A stretch of 64,000 bases of DNA, taken from JBCBDX01 sp039822005. Lineage in GTDB: Bacteria; Pseudomonadota; Alphaproteobacteria; Rhizobiales; Rhizobiaceae. The stretch lies in contig JBCBMZ010000001.1 in assembly GCA_039822005.1 (NCBI GenBank), forward strand, positions 682,001-746,000, given 5' to 3'. Numbering within the stretch: the stretch's first letter is position 1; every line of letters begins with the position of its first letter. Made by a program: the position numbers and the translations under genes. The notes beneath the pieces are model-generated. The model was not told the DNA's origin and made no database searches. It was given only the letters and a program-made list of their open reading frames with translations. Below, in pieces: positions 25,716 to 34,972 of the stretch.

Positions 25716-27494
25716 CTACCGGCGTCCAAACAGGCTTTCAATTTTCGCGACAGACAGTGAGATAAAAGTTGGTCTGCCATGGTTGCATGTACCTGAACCG
25801 GGCGTCGCCTCCATCTGTCGCAAAAGCGCATTCATCTCATCGAGCTTCATACGCCTTCCTGCGCGCACCGAGCCATGACAAGCCATCGTCGAGGCGACCG
25901 CTTTCAATTGATCTTGCAAACGACCAAAACCATCACCGACTGTAATGTCATCGGCCAGATCGCGCACCAAGCTGGCAGCGTCTACCTCTCCCAGCATGGC
26001 AGGTGTCGCATTAACGGCCACCGCGCCGGACCCAAATGCTTCAACTTCAAGGCCAAAGCGTGACAGTGTTTCCCTTTGCGCCAAAAGACCGGCCGCCGCA
26101 TCAGCGCCGACATCGACAATGTCGGGAACCAGCAGCATTTGCGATGGGATTTGTCGTGCTTCCAATGTGGACTTGAGTGCCTCGTAAACCAGACGCTCAT
26201 GGGCAGCGTGTTGATCGACCAACAAAATGCCATCGTGCGTTTGGGTGACGATAAACGCATCGTGGATTTGTGTGCGCGCCGCGCCCAACGGATGGCGTGT
26301 GAGCTCGTCTGTTTTGTCCGCTGCGCTTGGCGGTTCAGCCTTGAGTGCCGACGGGGCAAACCCTTCAAACCCAACCTGGGCCTGCTCTTGAAAGGACAGA
26401 GGCTGTGATGCCGATCCACCGTTTTGCGGGTTGTCGGGCACAGGTGCTTGGAAAGCGTCTGCCATTTGCCGCGATGCAGACGCTGCGGGACGCGCGGTTT
26501 GGGCCGCAAGGGCGCTGCGTATCCCGCCGACGATCAAAGCGCGAATATTGCCCGGGTCGCGAAAGCGGACGTCTGACTTTGCCGGATGTACGTTCACATC
26601 GACGAAAGCTGGATCGAGCGACAAATAGATTACCGCGATGGGATATCGCCCGCGCTCCATGAAGTCAGCATAGGCGGCGCGGATCGCCCCGAGGATTTGC
26701 CGGTCTTTCACGGGTCGTCCGTTTACAAACGCAAACTGCAAATTGGACTGGCCACGATGCACTGATGGTAGGCTCATGATTCCATCGAGCCTTGCGCCCT
26801 CTCGCTCATGGCGGACAAACAAGGCATCATCGACAAAATCCTGCCCCAGCACCTGGCCGATGCGAGCCGTAATCCGCTCCGATGGATCGTCTTGAGCGCA
26901 TGGCGGAAAATTCAGGCTCTGCCTGTCTTCCCCGTTTAACCAAATACCGACTTGGGGAAAGGCCATGGCAACGCGCTTGACCGTGTCGCTAATCGCCGCG
27001 TTTTCGGCTTTGTCGCTCTTCATGAACTTCAGGCGGGCCGGTGTTGCGTAAAACAAATCCTGAACGTCGACGGTTGTGCCAATGTTTGCAGCTGCTGGGA
27101 TAACTTCAAAGACCGATCCGCCCTCGACCCGAATGAGATGCGCATGGGGGTCATCGGCCCGGCGCGATGTAACAGAAAGCCGGGCAACCGAACCGATTGA
27201 AGGCAAAGCCTCACCGCGAAAGCCGAGCATCGTAATGGCATCAAGACCATGCCCCAATTTCGAAGTGCAATGGCGAGAAATGGCCAACGGTAAGTCACGC
27301 ACGGACATGCCGTGGCCATTGTCATGCACACGAATAAAGCTCTTGCCACCATTGGCCGTTGAAATTTCAACACGGGTTGCCCCTGCATCAATCGCGTTTT
27401 CCACCAGTTCCTTGACGACTGACGACGGTCGCTCCACGACTTCACCAGCGGCGATTTGGTTGATGGTTGTCTGGTCGAGCTGGCGTAGTGGCAT
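25716..27494 (-). CDS. mutL: DNA mismatch repair protein MutL
   Basis: A GHKL ATPase (about residues 1-330) with motifs ENAIDAGA, VHDNGHGM and GFRGEALPSI, joined by a Pro/Ala/Ser-rich linker to a C-terminal dimerisation domain. The latter keeps DQHAAHERLVYE, the DQHA(X)2E(X)4E metal motif of MutL proteins with endonuclease activity, plus a late ACHGSVRAG and CNHGRPT. This fits an organism that lacks MutH. ATG 27494 (MPLRQL) is the right start; the frame extends 21 codons upstream without homology. Confidence 0.95.
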   Translation of the reverse strand: MPLRQLDQTTINQIAAGEVVERPSSVVKELVENAIDAGATRVEISTANGGKSFIRVHDNGHGMSVRDLPLAISRHCTSKLGHGLDAITMLGFRGEALPSIGSVARLSVTSRRADDPHAHLIRVEGGSVFEVIPAAANIGTTVDVQDLFYATPARLKFMKSDKAENAAISDTVKRVAMAFPQVGIWLNGEDRQSLNFPPCAQDDPSERITARIGQVLGQDFVDDALFVRHEREGARLDGIMSLPSVHRGQSNLQFAFVNGRPVKDRQILGAIRAAYADFMERGRYPIAVIYLSLDPAFVDVNVHPAKSDVRFRDPGNIRALIVGGIRSALAAQTARPAASASRQMADAFQAPVPDNPQNGGSASQPLSFQEQAQVGFEGFAPSALKAEPPSAADKTDELTRHPLGAARTQIHDAFIVTQTHDGILLVDQHAAHERLVYEALKSTLEARQIPSQMLLVPDIVDVGADAAAGLLAQRETLSRFGLEVEAFGSGAVAVNATPAMLGEVDAASLVRDLADDITVGDGFGRLQDQLKAVASTMACHGSVRAGRRMKLDEMNALLRQMEATPGSGTCNHGRPTFISLSVAKIESLFGRR

Positions 27495-27902
27495 GCAACC
27501 AACGATAAGCGCGTCGACCGGAAAAGCCGAGGGTCTAAGCGAGCAATTCCACACCAAATAGCGGGGTGCACACCCACAGTGTTCAAACCGCGGCTTGCGG
27601 TCTCGGGCGACCCGAGCAAGCTGTGATGGAGCCCAAGCTTTTCACCATCGCGCACAGTCTCGGCCGACAATCGCTCCAACAGAGGTTCTGGCGATTCCGC
27701 TTTATGCAGCGGGTCCATGATCAGGTAGATGTGATCACCTCGAAACATATCTGGTGGCAAAATAGTTCCCAATGTGCACCCGCGCCCATGGCAAGTGTCG
27801 TCAGCCCCTCACGACATTTTCTCCACGCGCGCGAAGTACTTGTACTCACGACAAACAGCCCGCTAATATGTTAATTGAAATTACAACAAGGACATTGCTT
27901 CC
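27495..27902. other. 408-nt gap upstream of mutL and rhodanese gene
   Basis: Divergent region between mutL (leftward) and the rhodanese-like gene (rightward). A leftward frame from TTG 27772 stays open to 27029, and its first 90 or so codons, before it enters mutL, have coding-like composition, but I recognise no family and see no ribosome site. A hairpin-forming sequence, CTCGGG-CGA-CCCGAG, lies near 27600-27615 with outer CTTG/CAAG pairing. The last 60 nt before 27903 are AT-rich and probably hold the rightward promoter. Confidence 0.4.
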
Positions 27903-28268
27903 ATGACGACCAACCCCTCCAGAACGCTTGAAATGCGCAGGCTTGCCGATGACTTTGCGGTTTCCGGTCAGATATGGCCCGAGCAAGTGTCCGAATTGGT
28001 GGCGGCTGGTTTCAAAGCGGTCATTTGTAACCGACCGGATGGTGAAGCCCCGGATCAACCCACCGCAGCCTCTATTGAGCAGGCGGTCAAGGACGCGGGG
28101 CTTTCATTTTACAATATTCCGGTCAGCCCTGCCGGCATGACTTATGAAAATGTCGATCAAACCAAAGCGGCACTGGCAGAAATAGCAGGACCCGTGTTCG
28201 CCTATTGCCGGTCTGGTGCGCGCTCGACCAACATTTGGCAATTCTTGCAAGATCAAGGTAAGGCGTAA
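27903..28268 (+). CDS. Rhodanese-like / DUF442 (TIGR01244) protein
   Basis: A 121-residue protein with beta-strand/helix pattern of the tyrosine-phosphatase-like DUF442 family: GFKAVICNRPDGE, then the active-site loop FAYCRSGARST. The loop CRSGAR is the rhodanese-type six-residue loop, so sulfur transfer or phosphatase chemistry is possible. Related domains occur fused to sulfide-oxidising metallo-beta-lactamases, but no such partner is adjacent. ATG 27903 follows AAGGA at close spacing. Confidence 0.85.
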   Translation: MTTNPSRTLEMRRLADDFAVSGQIWPEQVSELVAAGFKAVICNRPDGEAPDQPTAASIEQAVKDAGLSFYNIPVSPAGMTYENVDQTKAALAEIAGPVFAYCRSGARSTNIWQFLQDQGKA

Positions 28269-28293
28269 CAGCGCTTCACGTAAGGGTTGAAGC

Positions 28294-29763
28294 TCATGTG
28301 CCGCAAAAAGTGGCTTTCACACGTTCATTGAGTTGCGGTGCCAGCACAAAGAAGTCGTCAACTGAACGATCTGAATACGGGTCTTGCAGCGATGAAACCA
28401 TCTCATGAAAAGGCTGGAAATCGCCAGCATAGCCGGCTTCGATCACCCTTTCGACCCGATGGTTTCTTGCGATAATCATTGGATTGATTTGTTTCATGGC
28501 AGATTGACGGGCGCCATCATCGGGCTTTTCCCGGGCCAGTCTTTGGCGCCAGGCCAGCAGCCACATGGCAACCGCAGATGGCTGTTCAAATTCCGCTAAA
28601 AATAGTTTGTCTGCGTCGGTTTCCTCACGCGATAAACTGGAAAGGGCGCGCATCGTTCGTGTGAAATCTGCCCGCTGTGATGCCATCGTCTTTAAAAGAT
28701 CCTGCGCCAGCGCCACATCTTCCTTTTGATGATCGGCGAATCCTATCTTGGCACAAAGTCCACTCTCATAAGCCTGTGTAAACCGGGGCAAATAATCTTC
28801 CAGCGTGCTTTTGGCCACCTCGACTGCTTTGTCTAAATCATCTGCTAAAAATGGGAGCAGCGTTTGGGCAAAATTACCGAGGTTCCAATGGCCAATCCCG
28901 GGTTGGTTGCCATAGGCATACCGTCCGAACTGATCGATCGACGAAAATACCTTCTCCGGATCATACTCGTCAAGAAAAGCACATGGGCCGTAGTCGATGG
29001 TTTCACCGCTGATGGTCATATTGTCGGTGTTCATGACGCCATGGATAAAGCCAATATGGAGCCAGTGGGCAATCAATCGCGCTTGCCGTTCTATCACCCC
29101 TTCCAGCAGCCCTTTCGCCCCTTGACCAGCACGGTCGCTATAGTGCCGCTCCAGCGCGTGATCGATGAGCAGTTGCAGTGCTTCGCCATCTTCGCGCGCA
29201 TAAAAATATTGAAAGGTCCCGACACGGATGTGGCTGGTCGCTACCCGCACAACAATGCCGCCCGGTAACGGCGCTTCCCGCAGCACGGTTTCGCCGGTTG
29301 ACAATACCGCCAACGCACGCGTTGTCGGTACACCAAGCGCATGCATGGCTTCCGACATGACATATTCACGCAAGGCCGGGCCGAGCGCCGCGCGTCCGTC
29401 GCCACTGCGGGAATAGGGCGTTCGGCCCGATCCTTTCAGTTGGATGTCATGACGGTTACCATTTTGATCAACCACTTCGCCGATCATCAGCGCACGGCCA
29501 TCGCCCAGTTGCGGAACCCAATTACCGAACTGATGTCCGGCATAGGCCTGTGCCAGTGATGCTGCACCTTCTGGAAAACGGTTGCCGGAGAGCATCGCGA
29601 TGCCTTCGTCTGTCTGGAGCCAGTCCGGGTCCAGGCCCAGGCTTTCCGCCAGTGGAATATTGATCCCTATAAGCTGCGGCTTCGGCGACTTTTGTGCGTC
29701 AAGACGTGCGTAAAAACGCTCAGGCAGGCGGGCGTAGGAATTGTCAAAAGCTATGGCTGGCAT
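28294..29763 (-). CDS. selO: SelO-type protein adenylyltransferase (YdiU/UPF0061)
   Basis: A pseudokinase-fold enzyme that transfers AMP to Ser/Thr/Tyr residues of redox proteins, as shown for SelO in other organisms. The 489-residue product contains AQAYAGHQFGNW, LGDGRALMIGEV, DIQLKGSGRTPYSR, GDGRAALGPALREY and later GVMNTDNMTISGETIDYGPCAFLD, the SelO core. The C-terminal end (FCGT) has Cys rather than selenocysteine. ATG 29763 has AGGAAAG upstream. Convergent with the rhodanese-like gene, ending 26 nt after it. Confidence 0.93.
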   Translation of the reverse strand: MPAIAFDNSYARLPERFYARLDAQKSPKPQLIGINIPLAESLGLDPDWLQTDEGIAMLSGNRFPEGAASLAQAYAGHQFGNWVPQLGDGRALMIGEVVDQNGNRHDIQLKGSGRTPYSRSGDGRAALGPALREYVMSEAMHALGVPTTRALAVLSTGETVLREAPLPGGIVVRVATSHIRVGTFQYFYAREDGEALQLLIDHALERHYSDRAGQGAKGLLEGVIERQARLIAHWLHIGFIHGVMNTDNMTISGETIDYGPCAFLDEYDPEKVFSSIDQFGRYAYGNQPGIGHWNLGNFAQTLLPFLADDLDKAVEVAKSTLEDYLPRFTQAYESGLCAKIGFADHQKEDVALAQDLLKTMASQRADFTRTMRALSSLSREETDADKLFLAEFEQPSAVAMWLLAWRQRLAREKPDDGARQSAMKQINPMIIARNHRVERVIEAGYAGDFQPFHEMVSSLQDPYSDRSVDDFFVLAPQLNERVKATFCGT

Positions 29764-29842
29764 GGGGTCTTTCCTGTCAACGCCTGCATGTAATGCATCG
29801 AAGCGCGGCAACAAGCATAGCCCGTTTATTCACCAGTTTTGA

Positions 29843-31576
29843 TCACAGGGCTTTTTGCAACGTGTGTAAGATTGAATGCGCGCTACCCCACCAAAAAGCG
29901 GGGTGGTTGAAATTGTTATATTCCTGCGGCCAGTTCACCCAATAGGTCGTGTTGTATGGCAAAAGCGCGGGCGCTTGCACCAGCGGTGTGAACGGCACCT
30001 CATCGACAAGCAGTCTATAGGCTTTTGTCATCGTCTCGATGGTCGAGGGGTCAAGCAGCTTCATTGAGCCGAGTTGATCCACCAATTCAGCATAATCCTT
30101 GCTGGCTTGGGTGTTCCAGCGACTGATATTGTTAAGCCCGCTGGCTGTTTCGCCACGCCCTTCCAACCCTTCATTGGTATAGCGCTGCATTGATGTCCAT
30201 GGTTCGCTGACCGATCCGCAGGCCAGATTGGTGAGTGCCATCTCAAAGTCGCCGGAAGCCAGTGCCTGTTTCCAGCTGGCACGGTCATCGACCATTTTGG
30301 CATCGACTTGCAGACCGGCTGCTTGCAATTGCCCGGTGATTACTTTGGCGATCGCTGCTGCATGTTCTAAGGATGCATCAACATGGAGCGTTCCAGACAA
30401 GGTTCGTCCGTCCAGCTGCAGGTAACCGCCTGCACCTTTTTGCCAGCCCTTGCTTTCCAGCATGGCCAGGCCCGATGTAGCCTGCGATCGGGTCGGCACG
30501 GCCAAACCGGCCGCCTCGAGCGCCTCAACAAAAGCAAACATGCCGCCATGTTCCAAAAACAGGGTGCGCGAGGCTATTGTGGATCCGGAAAAGACGAGAT
30601 CAACGATCTCTTGCCGGTCAATCAGCAGTGAAACGGCGCTGCGAACGGTTTTGTCGTCCCAAGGTGCCCGTGTCGTGTTGAAGTCCAATTGCCAAGGACA
30701 GGGGCTATACCAGGCATAAGGGCTTTCTTCGCGCCATACGATGATTTGGGGGTTTTGCGCAGCCATCTGCGTGAAATCGGCGAGCGAAACGTCGTGGGCT
30801 GCATCAATTTCGTTTGCGGCAATACGTGCAGCTCGTTCTTCCCGGTTAGCCGAGTGTAGGTAGACCACACGTTTGGGTTCGGGCAGTTCCATAAAACCGG
30901 ATTTGGCACCCCACCACTCGTCATTTCGATCCCAAACTGCGCCCCCCTTTGAGGTTGACGTCAGTGTATAAGGACCGGTGCCGATTGGTTCTGCAAAGGT
31001 GAAATTTTGGAGGTCTTTTCCGCGCCAGACATGTTCTGGCATGATGAGGAATGAACTGAAAAACTGGACCGCGAAATTCTCAAGGATAAAACGGGGATTG
31101 CTCTCCTTCAGCTGAAACACAATTTGGGTGGGCGATTTTGCCTCAACACTCAAAACCTGCGAGCGAAGACGAACGGCATCGTCGGCCAAAAGCGTCTTGT
31201 TTTCCAAAACCGCGTTGACCGTGAAGAGCACGTCATTGGCGTTAAAAACCTCGCCATCTGACCATTCCACCGCGCCGTTTAGATTGATGGTCCATTCGGT
31301 TGCATCGTCATTGGAGGCATAGTCGGTAGCGAGCCAGGGTTCAATTTGGCCTGCCTCATAATTGAGGATGAAGAGAGGCTCCCACATTAGTTGATGGGCG
31401 CCATGTTGTCGGTTCATGTTGCCCGCGAGCACATTGTAACTCTGCGTTTCTTCGATCGGTTGGTCTGTATCGAAGATGACCGTATCCTCGCGCGCAACCT
31501 CGGTTGTTGCCGCCGCAGGGAATGTGAGTCCGAGGACACAAGCAAACAGGAGCGCGTTCTTCACGTGACGAAACAT
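29843..31576 (-). CDS. ABC transporter periplasmic peptide-binding protein (family 5)
   Basis: Extracellular solute-binding protein of the peptide/nickel class (SBP_bac_5). A signal peptide (KNALLFACVLGLTFPAAA) is cut near residue 25. The mature part has WEPLF near the N-terminus, the family signature WTINLNGAVEWSDGEVFNANDVLFT and IGTGPYTL. ATG 31576 is chosen because GGAAGG lies 7-12 nt upstream. No permease or ATPase gene is adjacent, so it is an orphan binding protein whose partners lie elsewhere. Substrate unknown. Confidence 0.88.
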   Translation of the reverse strand: MFRHVKNALLFACVLGLTFPAAATTEVAREDTVIFDTDQPIEETQSYNVLAGNMNRQHGAHQLMWEPLFILNYEAGQIEPWLATDYASNDDATEWTINLNGAVEWSDGEVFNANDVLFTVNAVLENKTLLADDAVRLRSQVLSVEAKSPTQIVFQLKESNPRFILENFAVQFFSSFLIMPEHVWRGKDLQNFTFAEPIGTGPYTLTSTSKGGAVWDRNDEWWGAKSGFMELPEPKRVVYLHSANREERAARIAANEIDAAHDVSLADFTQMAAQNPQIIVWREESPYAWYSPCPWQLDFNTTRAPWDDKTVRSAVSLLIDRQEIVDLVFSGSTIASRTLFLEHGGMFAFVEALEAAGLAVPTRSQATSGLAMLESKGWQKGAGGYLQLDGRTLSGTLHVDASLEHAAAIAKVITGQLQAAGLQVDAKMVDDRASWKQALASGDFEMALTNLACGSVSEPWTSMQRYTNEGLEGRGETASGLNNISRWNTQASKDYAELVDQLGSMKLLDPSTIETMTKAYRLLVDEVPFTPLVQAPALLPYNTTYWVNWPQEYNNFNHPAFWWGSAHSILHTLQKAL

Positions 31577-31663
31577 GCCAAATACCTTCCCCAATTGACG
31601 GGGTCGCGTAGCTCAAAAATTGCTAAAATTTTGCTATGATTTTAGTAAACAGCGCGTTGTGGA

Positions 31664-32344
31664 CTAACGAACATAGTCGAGAACAAGCACGCGCGTGGTC
31701 TCAGGCAAATCGGCCCGTGACAATGTGATGGTGTGATTGCATGCAAAATCGACATTTTCATCTTTGAAGTGATCGAGAAAACTCTCGATCCATTTCATGT
31801 TGCGATATTTGAAGGTCAACGTCCTGAAGTGCATGGGAATGATCAGCTTGGGCTTCACCGCATGGATCATTTCCATCAGGTCGGGCAATTCGATCGTCAG
31901 ATAGCCGCCAGCCAGCGCCAAAAGAACATCTGCATCTTGAAAAAAAGCGATCTGCTCGTCGGTCAGCGGATTGCCAACATCACCCATATGCGCAATGCGT
32001 AGTCCGTCTACTTCGAATTTGTACATCCCGTTTTGGCCGGGAACCCCACGCGGATGATCGATCCATTCTGCCGCTGCAATCGCTTCGATCGATACACCGG
32101 TCGCCGACACTTTGCTGCCACCATCCAGGGCAACATCCAACGCGTTGATCACCTCGGGTTGACCGGAGAGAAGGTCAGCGCGGCAATGGGATGTATCGTC
32201 GTCCGATGAGATGATAACAAGGTCAGCGCTGTCTTTGATCGCAGCATAGCCGACCTCTTCGGGGGTATAGGGGTCCGTGATGATGGTGGTGCCGTTTTGA
32301 GCTTTGAGCCGAAAGGCGGCATGCCCATACCATGTCAGTTCCAT
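31664..32344 (-). CDS. UlaG-like metallo-beta-lactamase-fold protein with altered metal site
   Basis: A 226-residue protein of the MBL fold: LTWYGHAAFRL opening, TIITDPYTPEEVG, and the later conserved IAHMGDVGNPLT and IIPMHF segments. The usual HxHxDH motif after strand 4 is replaced by ISSDDDTSHCRAD: the first two His are missing and the context is Asp-rich. The enzyme may bind metal differently or be inactive as a hydrolase. It sits between the orphan peptide-binding protein and tadD, with about 100 nt each side, so no operon is implied. Confidence 0.75.
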   Translation of the reverse strand: MELTWYGHAAFRLKAQNGTTIITDPYTPEEVGYAAIKDSADLVIISSDDDTSHCRADLLSGQPEVINALDVALDGGSKVSATGVSIEAIAAAEWIDHPRGVPGQNGMYKFEVDGLRIAHMGDVGNPLTDEQIAFFQDADVLLALAGGYLTIELPDLMEMIHAVKPKLIIPMHFRTLTFKYRNMKWIESFLDHFKDENVDFACNHTITLSRADLPETTRVLVLDYVR

Positions 32345-32447
32345 GTGAACCTCGTCAGCCAGTAAGCGGATCAGTCGACGACAGGGAAACGCTGGAAGTT
32401 GCCACCCGTCAAGGCTGTCTCGTCAGCGCGAAGCGGCGTTTGAAGGG

Positions 32448-32915
32448 TTAGCTGTTTGCCAGTTCCAGATTGCCGGTGATAATGGTGTTTTCCGGCGCAA
32501 GCGCTTGTGCCTCCTGCAGCAGCGGGCGGGCCTTGTGCATGTCTCCGCGCAAAATGTAGGAATAGGCCTGATTGTTCAGGATCGATGCCTTGCGACCCTC
32601 TTGCTTGAGAAGAAGGGCGTAGGCGCGGTCGGCTAACTCATAACGGCCAAGTTGATCATATGATGCAGCAAGGCCGAGCCAGGCGCGGCTGTTGGCCGGG
32701 GTCGCTTCAACTGCGGCACGAAAGTTCTTTTCCGCCAAACCGAAATTGCCCGCAGCATAGTGCTTGGAACCGGTTACAATGGCGTTTTGCCCGACAAAGC
32801 CCTGATAGGTCGGTGAGTCTTTACCTGTCGTGTCCAGTTCGGCAACACTCTCACAGCCAGCGAGAGCGAGCGCAAACATACCAACAATGATGGCGCGAAG
32901 TTTAGACTGTCCCAT
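32448..32915 (-). CDS. tadD: TadD-type tetratricopeptide lipoprotein
   Basis: Outer-membrane lipoprotein of the Tad pilus system that helps secretin (CpaC) assembly. The N-terminal signal ends in the lipobox ALALAGC (Cys about residue 21). Tetratricopeptide units follow (ANSRAWLGLAASYDQLGRYELADRAY and SILNNQAYSYILRGDMHKA). ATG 32915 is preferred because it gives a clean lipoprotein signal; the upstream open frame has none. Last gene of the leftward Tad operon; 132 nt separate it from tadC. Confidence 0.85.
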   Translation of the reverse strand: MGQSKLRAIIVGMFALALAGCESVAELDTTGKDSPTYQGFVGQNAIVTGSKHYAAGNFGLAEKNFRAAVEATPANSRAWLGLAASYDQLGRYELADRAYALLLKQEGRKASILNNQAYSYILRGDMHKARPLLQEAQALAPENTIITGNLELANS

Positions 32916-33047
32916 AATCACTACCCTGCATAACCTGGCCTTTTCGGCTCTTCTGACAACGCTACCATGCGGGTGGTAAAAGCCGGGTGCGCAAACAAGG
33001 TAAAATTTCAATGAGTTTGGAGAGCTTTGCTTAACGGCCGTGATCGG

Positions 33048-33992
33048 TCAGTCGCTCATCATGGCGACAACGGTTGGAATGATCGCAATCAGCAATACGG
33101 TCGGCAGGATGAACATCGTAACGGGAATGGTCATCTTTGCGGGTAATTGGTGCGCTTTTTCTTCAGCTGCCGTCATGCGCTTGTGACGCATCTCATCTGA
33201 AAAGACTTTCAGCGTTTGTGAAAGGCTGGTGCCCAGTTCCTTGGATTGTCGAAGAAGCGTCGCGAAGGCCCGGACTTCGTCGATGCCAAGTCGGTCAGCC
33301 AATGCTTTGAGCGTTTCGTCCATGGTGCGTCCGGCGCGCAATTCCAGTGAAACCAACGTCAGGTTTGCCGACATCGCCGGATAGGTATTGCGGATTTCCT
33401 TGGTCACCCGATCAACAGAGGCTTCAATGGAAAGTCCCGCATCGCAACACACGATCATCAAGTCCATAAAATCCGGAAACCCATTGCGATATTCCGACAT
33501 TCGCTTGCCGACAATCTGTTGCAGATAAAGGGCAGGGGCCATGTATCCGATCAGCAGGACGCCGCCGGTAATTGTCACAGCCTGAGTTGTGAACACACCA
33601 TAGCCCACCAGCAAGGATGTGATAAGGCCGCCAACAGTTCCAAGCCCCATGCCGACAAAGCGCGCCAGAAAAAACCGGCCCACAGCGTCTGGGCTCAAAA
33701 AACCTGCGCGCATCAATTTTTGCCGTAGCCGAACGACATTTTCCGCGTCAGTAGAAGCATAAAATTCGGCCGCTTTTTTTGCGGCCATTTCGGCTATGTC
33801 ATGATCATGACTTTCAGGAGCAACGGTCGACGCTTCGCTCATCTCGTAATCGGGGTCCGAAACTTTCAGCCGAGACAGTGTTTGTTGCTTTACCTTACGC
33901 CCTTGCATGAAAGAGAAGGCGACGGCACCTCCACCGAGCGCCAGGATCGCCACGGCTGCGAGGATGATCATCAGGCTGCTTCCGCTCGACAT
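33048..33992 (-). CDS. tadC: Pilus assembly membrane protein TadC
   Basis: Inner-membrane platform protein of the type II/Flp secretion family (T2SSF domain), partner of TadB. An N-terminal helix (about residues 8-28), a cytoplasmic helical region and later helices (ILLIAIIPTVVAM at the end) follow the family pattern, with CDAGLSIEASVDRV and RAGRTMDETLKALADR characteristic. ATG 33992 with GAGGG 8 nt upstream is favoured; GTG 34007 and 33998 are alternatives. It starts 11 nt after the tadB stop. Confidence 0.9.
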   Translation of the reverse strand: MSSGSSLMIILAAVAILALGGGAVAFSFMQGRKVKQQTLSRLKVSDPDYEMSEASTVAPESHDHDIAEMAAKKAAEFYASTDAENVVRLRQKLMRAGFLSPDAVGRFFLARFVGMGLGTVGGLITSLLVGYGVFTTQAVTITGGVLLIGYMAPALYLQQIVGKRMSEYRNGFPDFMDLMIVCCDAGLSIEASVDRVTKEIRNTYPAMSANLTLVSLELRAGRTMDETLKALADRLGIDEVRAFATLLRQSKELGTSLSQTLKVFSDEMRHKRMTAAEEKAHQLPAKMTIPVTMFILPTVLLIAIIPTVVAMMSD

Positions 33993-34003
33993 ACCCACAA
34001 CCC

Positions 34004-34972
34004 TCACATCTTAAAGCTGGCGAGCTTGAACATGATGAAGTTGCCAATGCCGAGAAGCGTCATCGCTCCGCCAATGAAATACCATGTAAGCGGAAGATGG
34101 ATGACGTCGCCATAATAGTCGGGCGAAAATACCAAAAGCATCAAAACAAAAATGCCCGGCACAGCCGACAGGATATAGGCCGACATGCGGCCTTCCGCCG
34201 AAATGGCTTTCACTTTGCGGCGCAGCTTTCCACGCTGACGGATAACATCGGCAAGGCCTTCAAGCGTCTCGCGCAAATTGCCTCCGGTAGAGGACTGAAT
34301 GGAAATTGCAGTGACAAACAATCCCAGATCCTCGTGGCCGACCCGGTCATAAAGCGCTTCCAACGCCGTGACCATTTTAGAACCATAGGTGACTTCATCG
34401 GAAAGAATGCCGAATTCAGTCCCGATGGGATCTTTCATCTCGTCGGCCACCATCGATACGGCAATCGGAACCGGGTGTCCGGCCCGCAAGCCGCGGGTAA
34501 TGAGGTCCAGCGCTTCGGGGAGTTGATTGCCGAACGCCTTCAAACGTCCTGCCCTCTTGCGACGCAAGATAAAGATCGGGACGACTGGCATCAACACTGC
34601 CGCAACCGTCAAGCCAATAGTGGTTGCACCGAGGTAAAATCCACCGCCGACGCCAATCAGCGCGCAAACCACCGTGGTAATCGTCAGAAACTGGGTCAAT
34701 GGCATGCGCATGGCCGCTTGGGTGCGCAATGTCTGCAAGTATCGTGTCAGCGATGACGTCTTGTCGGAATCAAGTCCGCGTTCTTTGCGCAATTGAACAA
34801 GCACGTCATGTTGTGTTGCCGAATCTTCGCGCAAGATCATCCGCCGGTTGATCGAGCGACGCCCGGAAACGCGCGGGGCGACCAGCATGTAGGCGGCCTC
34901 AGCCAGAATAATGCCGGTGATACCCGCAAAAGCGTAGACAACATAGCGTATGAGATCGGCGTCAGCCATCAT
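34004..34972 (-). CDS. tadB: Pilus assembly membrane protein TadB
   Basis: Second platform protein of the Tad/Flp system (T2SSF domain), resembling TadC. The central region GLRAGHPVPIAVSMVADEM and the STGGNLRETLEGLADVIRQR stretch are typical, with membrane helices at the start, near the middle and at the end. Its ATG 34972 overlaps the cpaF stop by one base (TGATG), and its stop is 11 nt from tadC, so the genes are tightly coupled. Confidence 0.9.
   Translation of the reverse strand: MMADADLIRYVVYAFAGITGIILAEAAYMLVAPRVSGRRSINRRMILREDSATQHDVLVQLRKERGLDSDKTSSLTRYLQTLRTQAAMRMPLTQFLTITTVVCALIGVGGGFYLGATTIGLTVAAVLMPVVPIFILRRKRAGRLKAFGNQLPEALDLITRGLRAGHPVPIAVSMVADEMKDPIGTEFGILSDEVTYGSKMVTALEALYDRVGHEDLGLFVTAISIQSSTGGNLRETLEGLADVIRQRGKLRRKVKAISAEGRMSAYILSAVPGIFVLMLLVFSPDYYGDVIHLPLTWYFIGGAMTLLGIGNFIMFKLASFKM

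Noticed and set aside
28273..28293. Hairpin GCTTCA/TGAAGC between rhodanese and selO genes
   Set aside because: Short stem and no T-run on either side, so not called a terminator.
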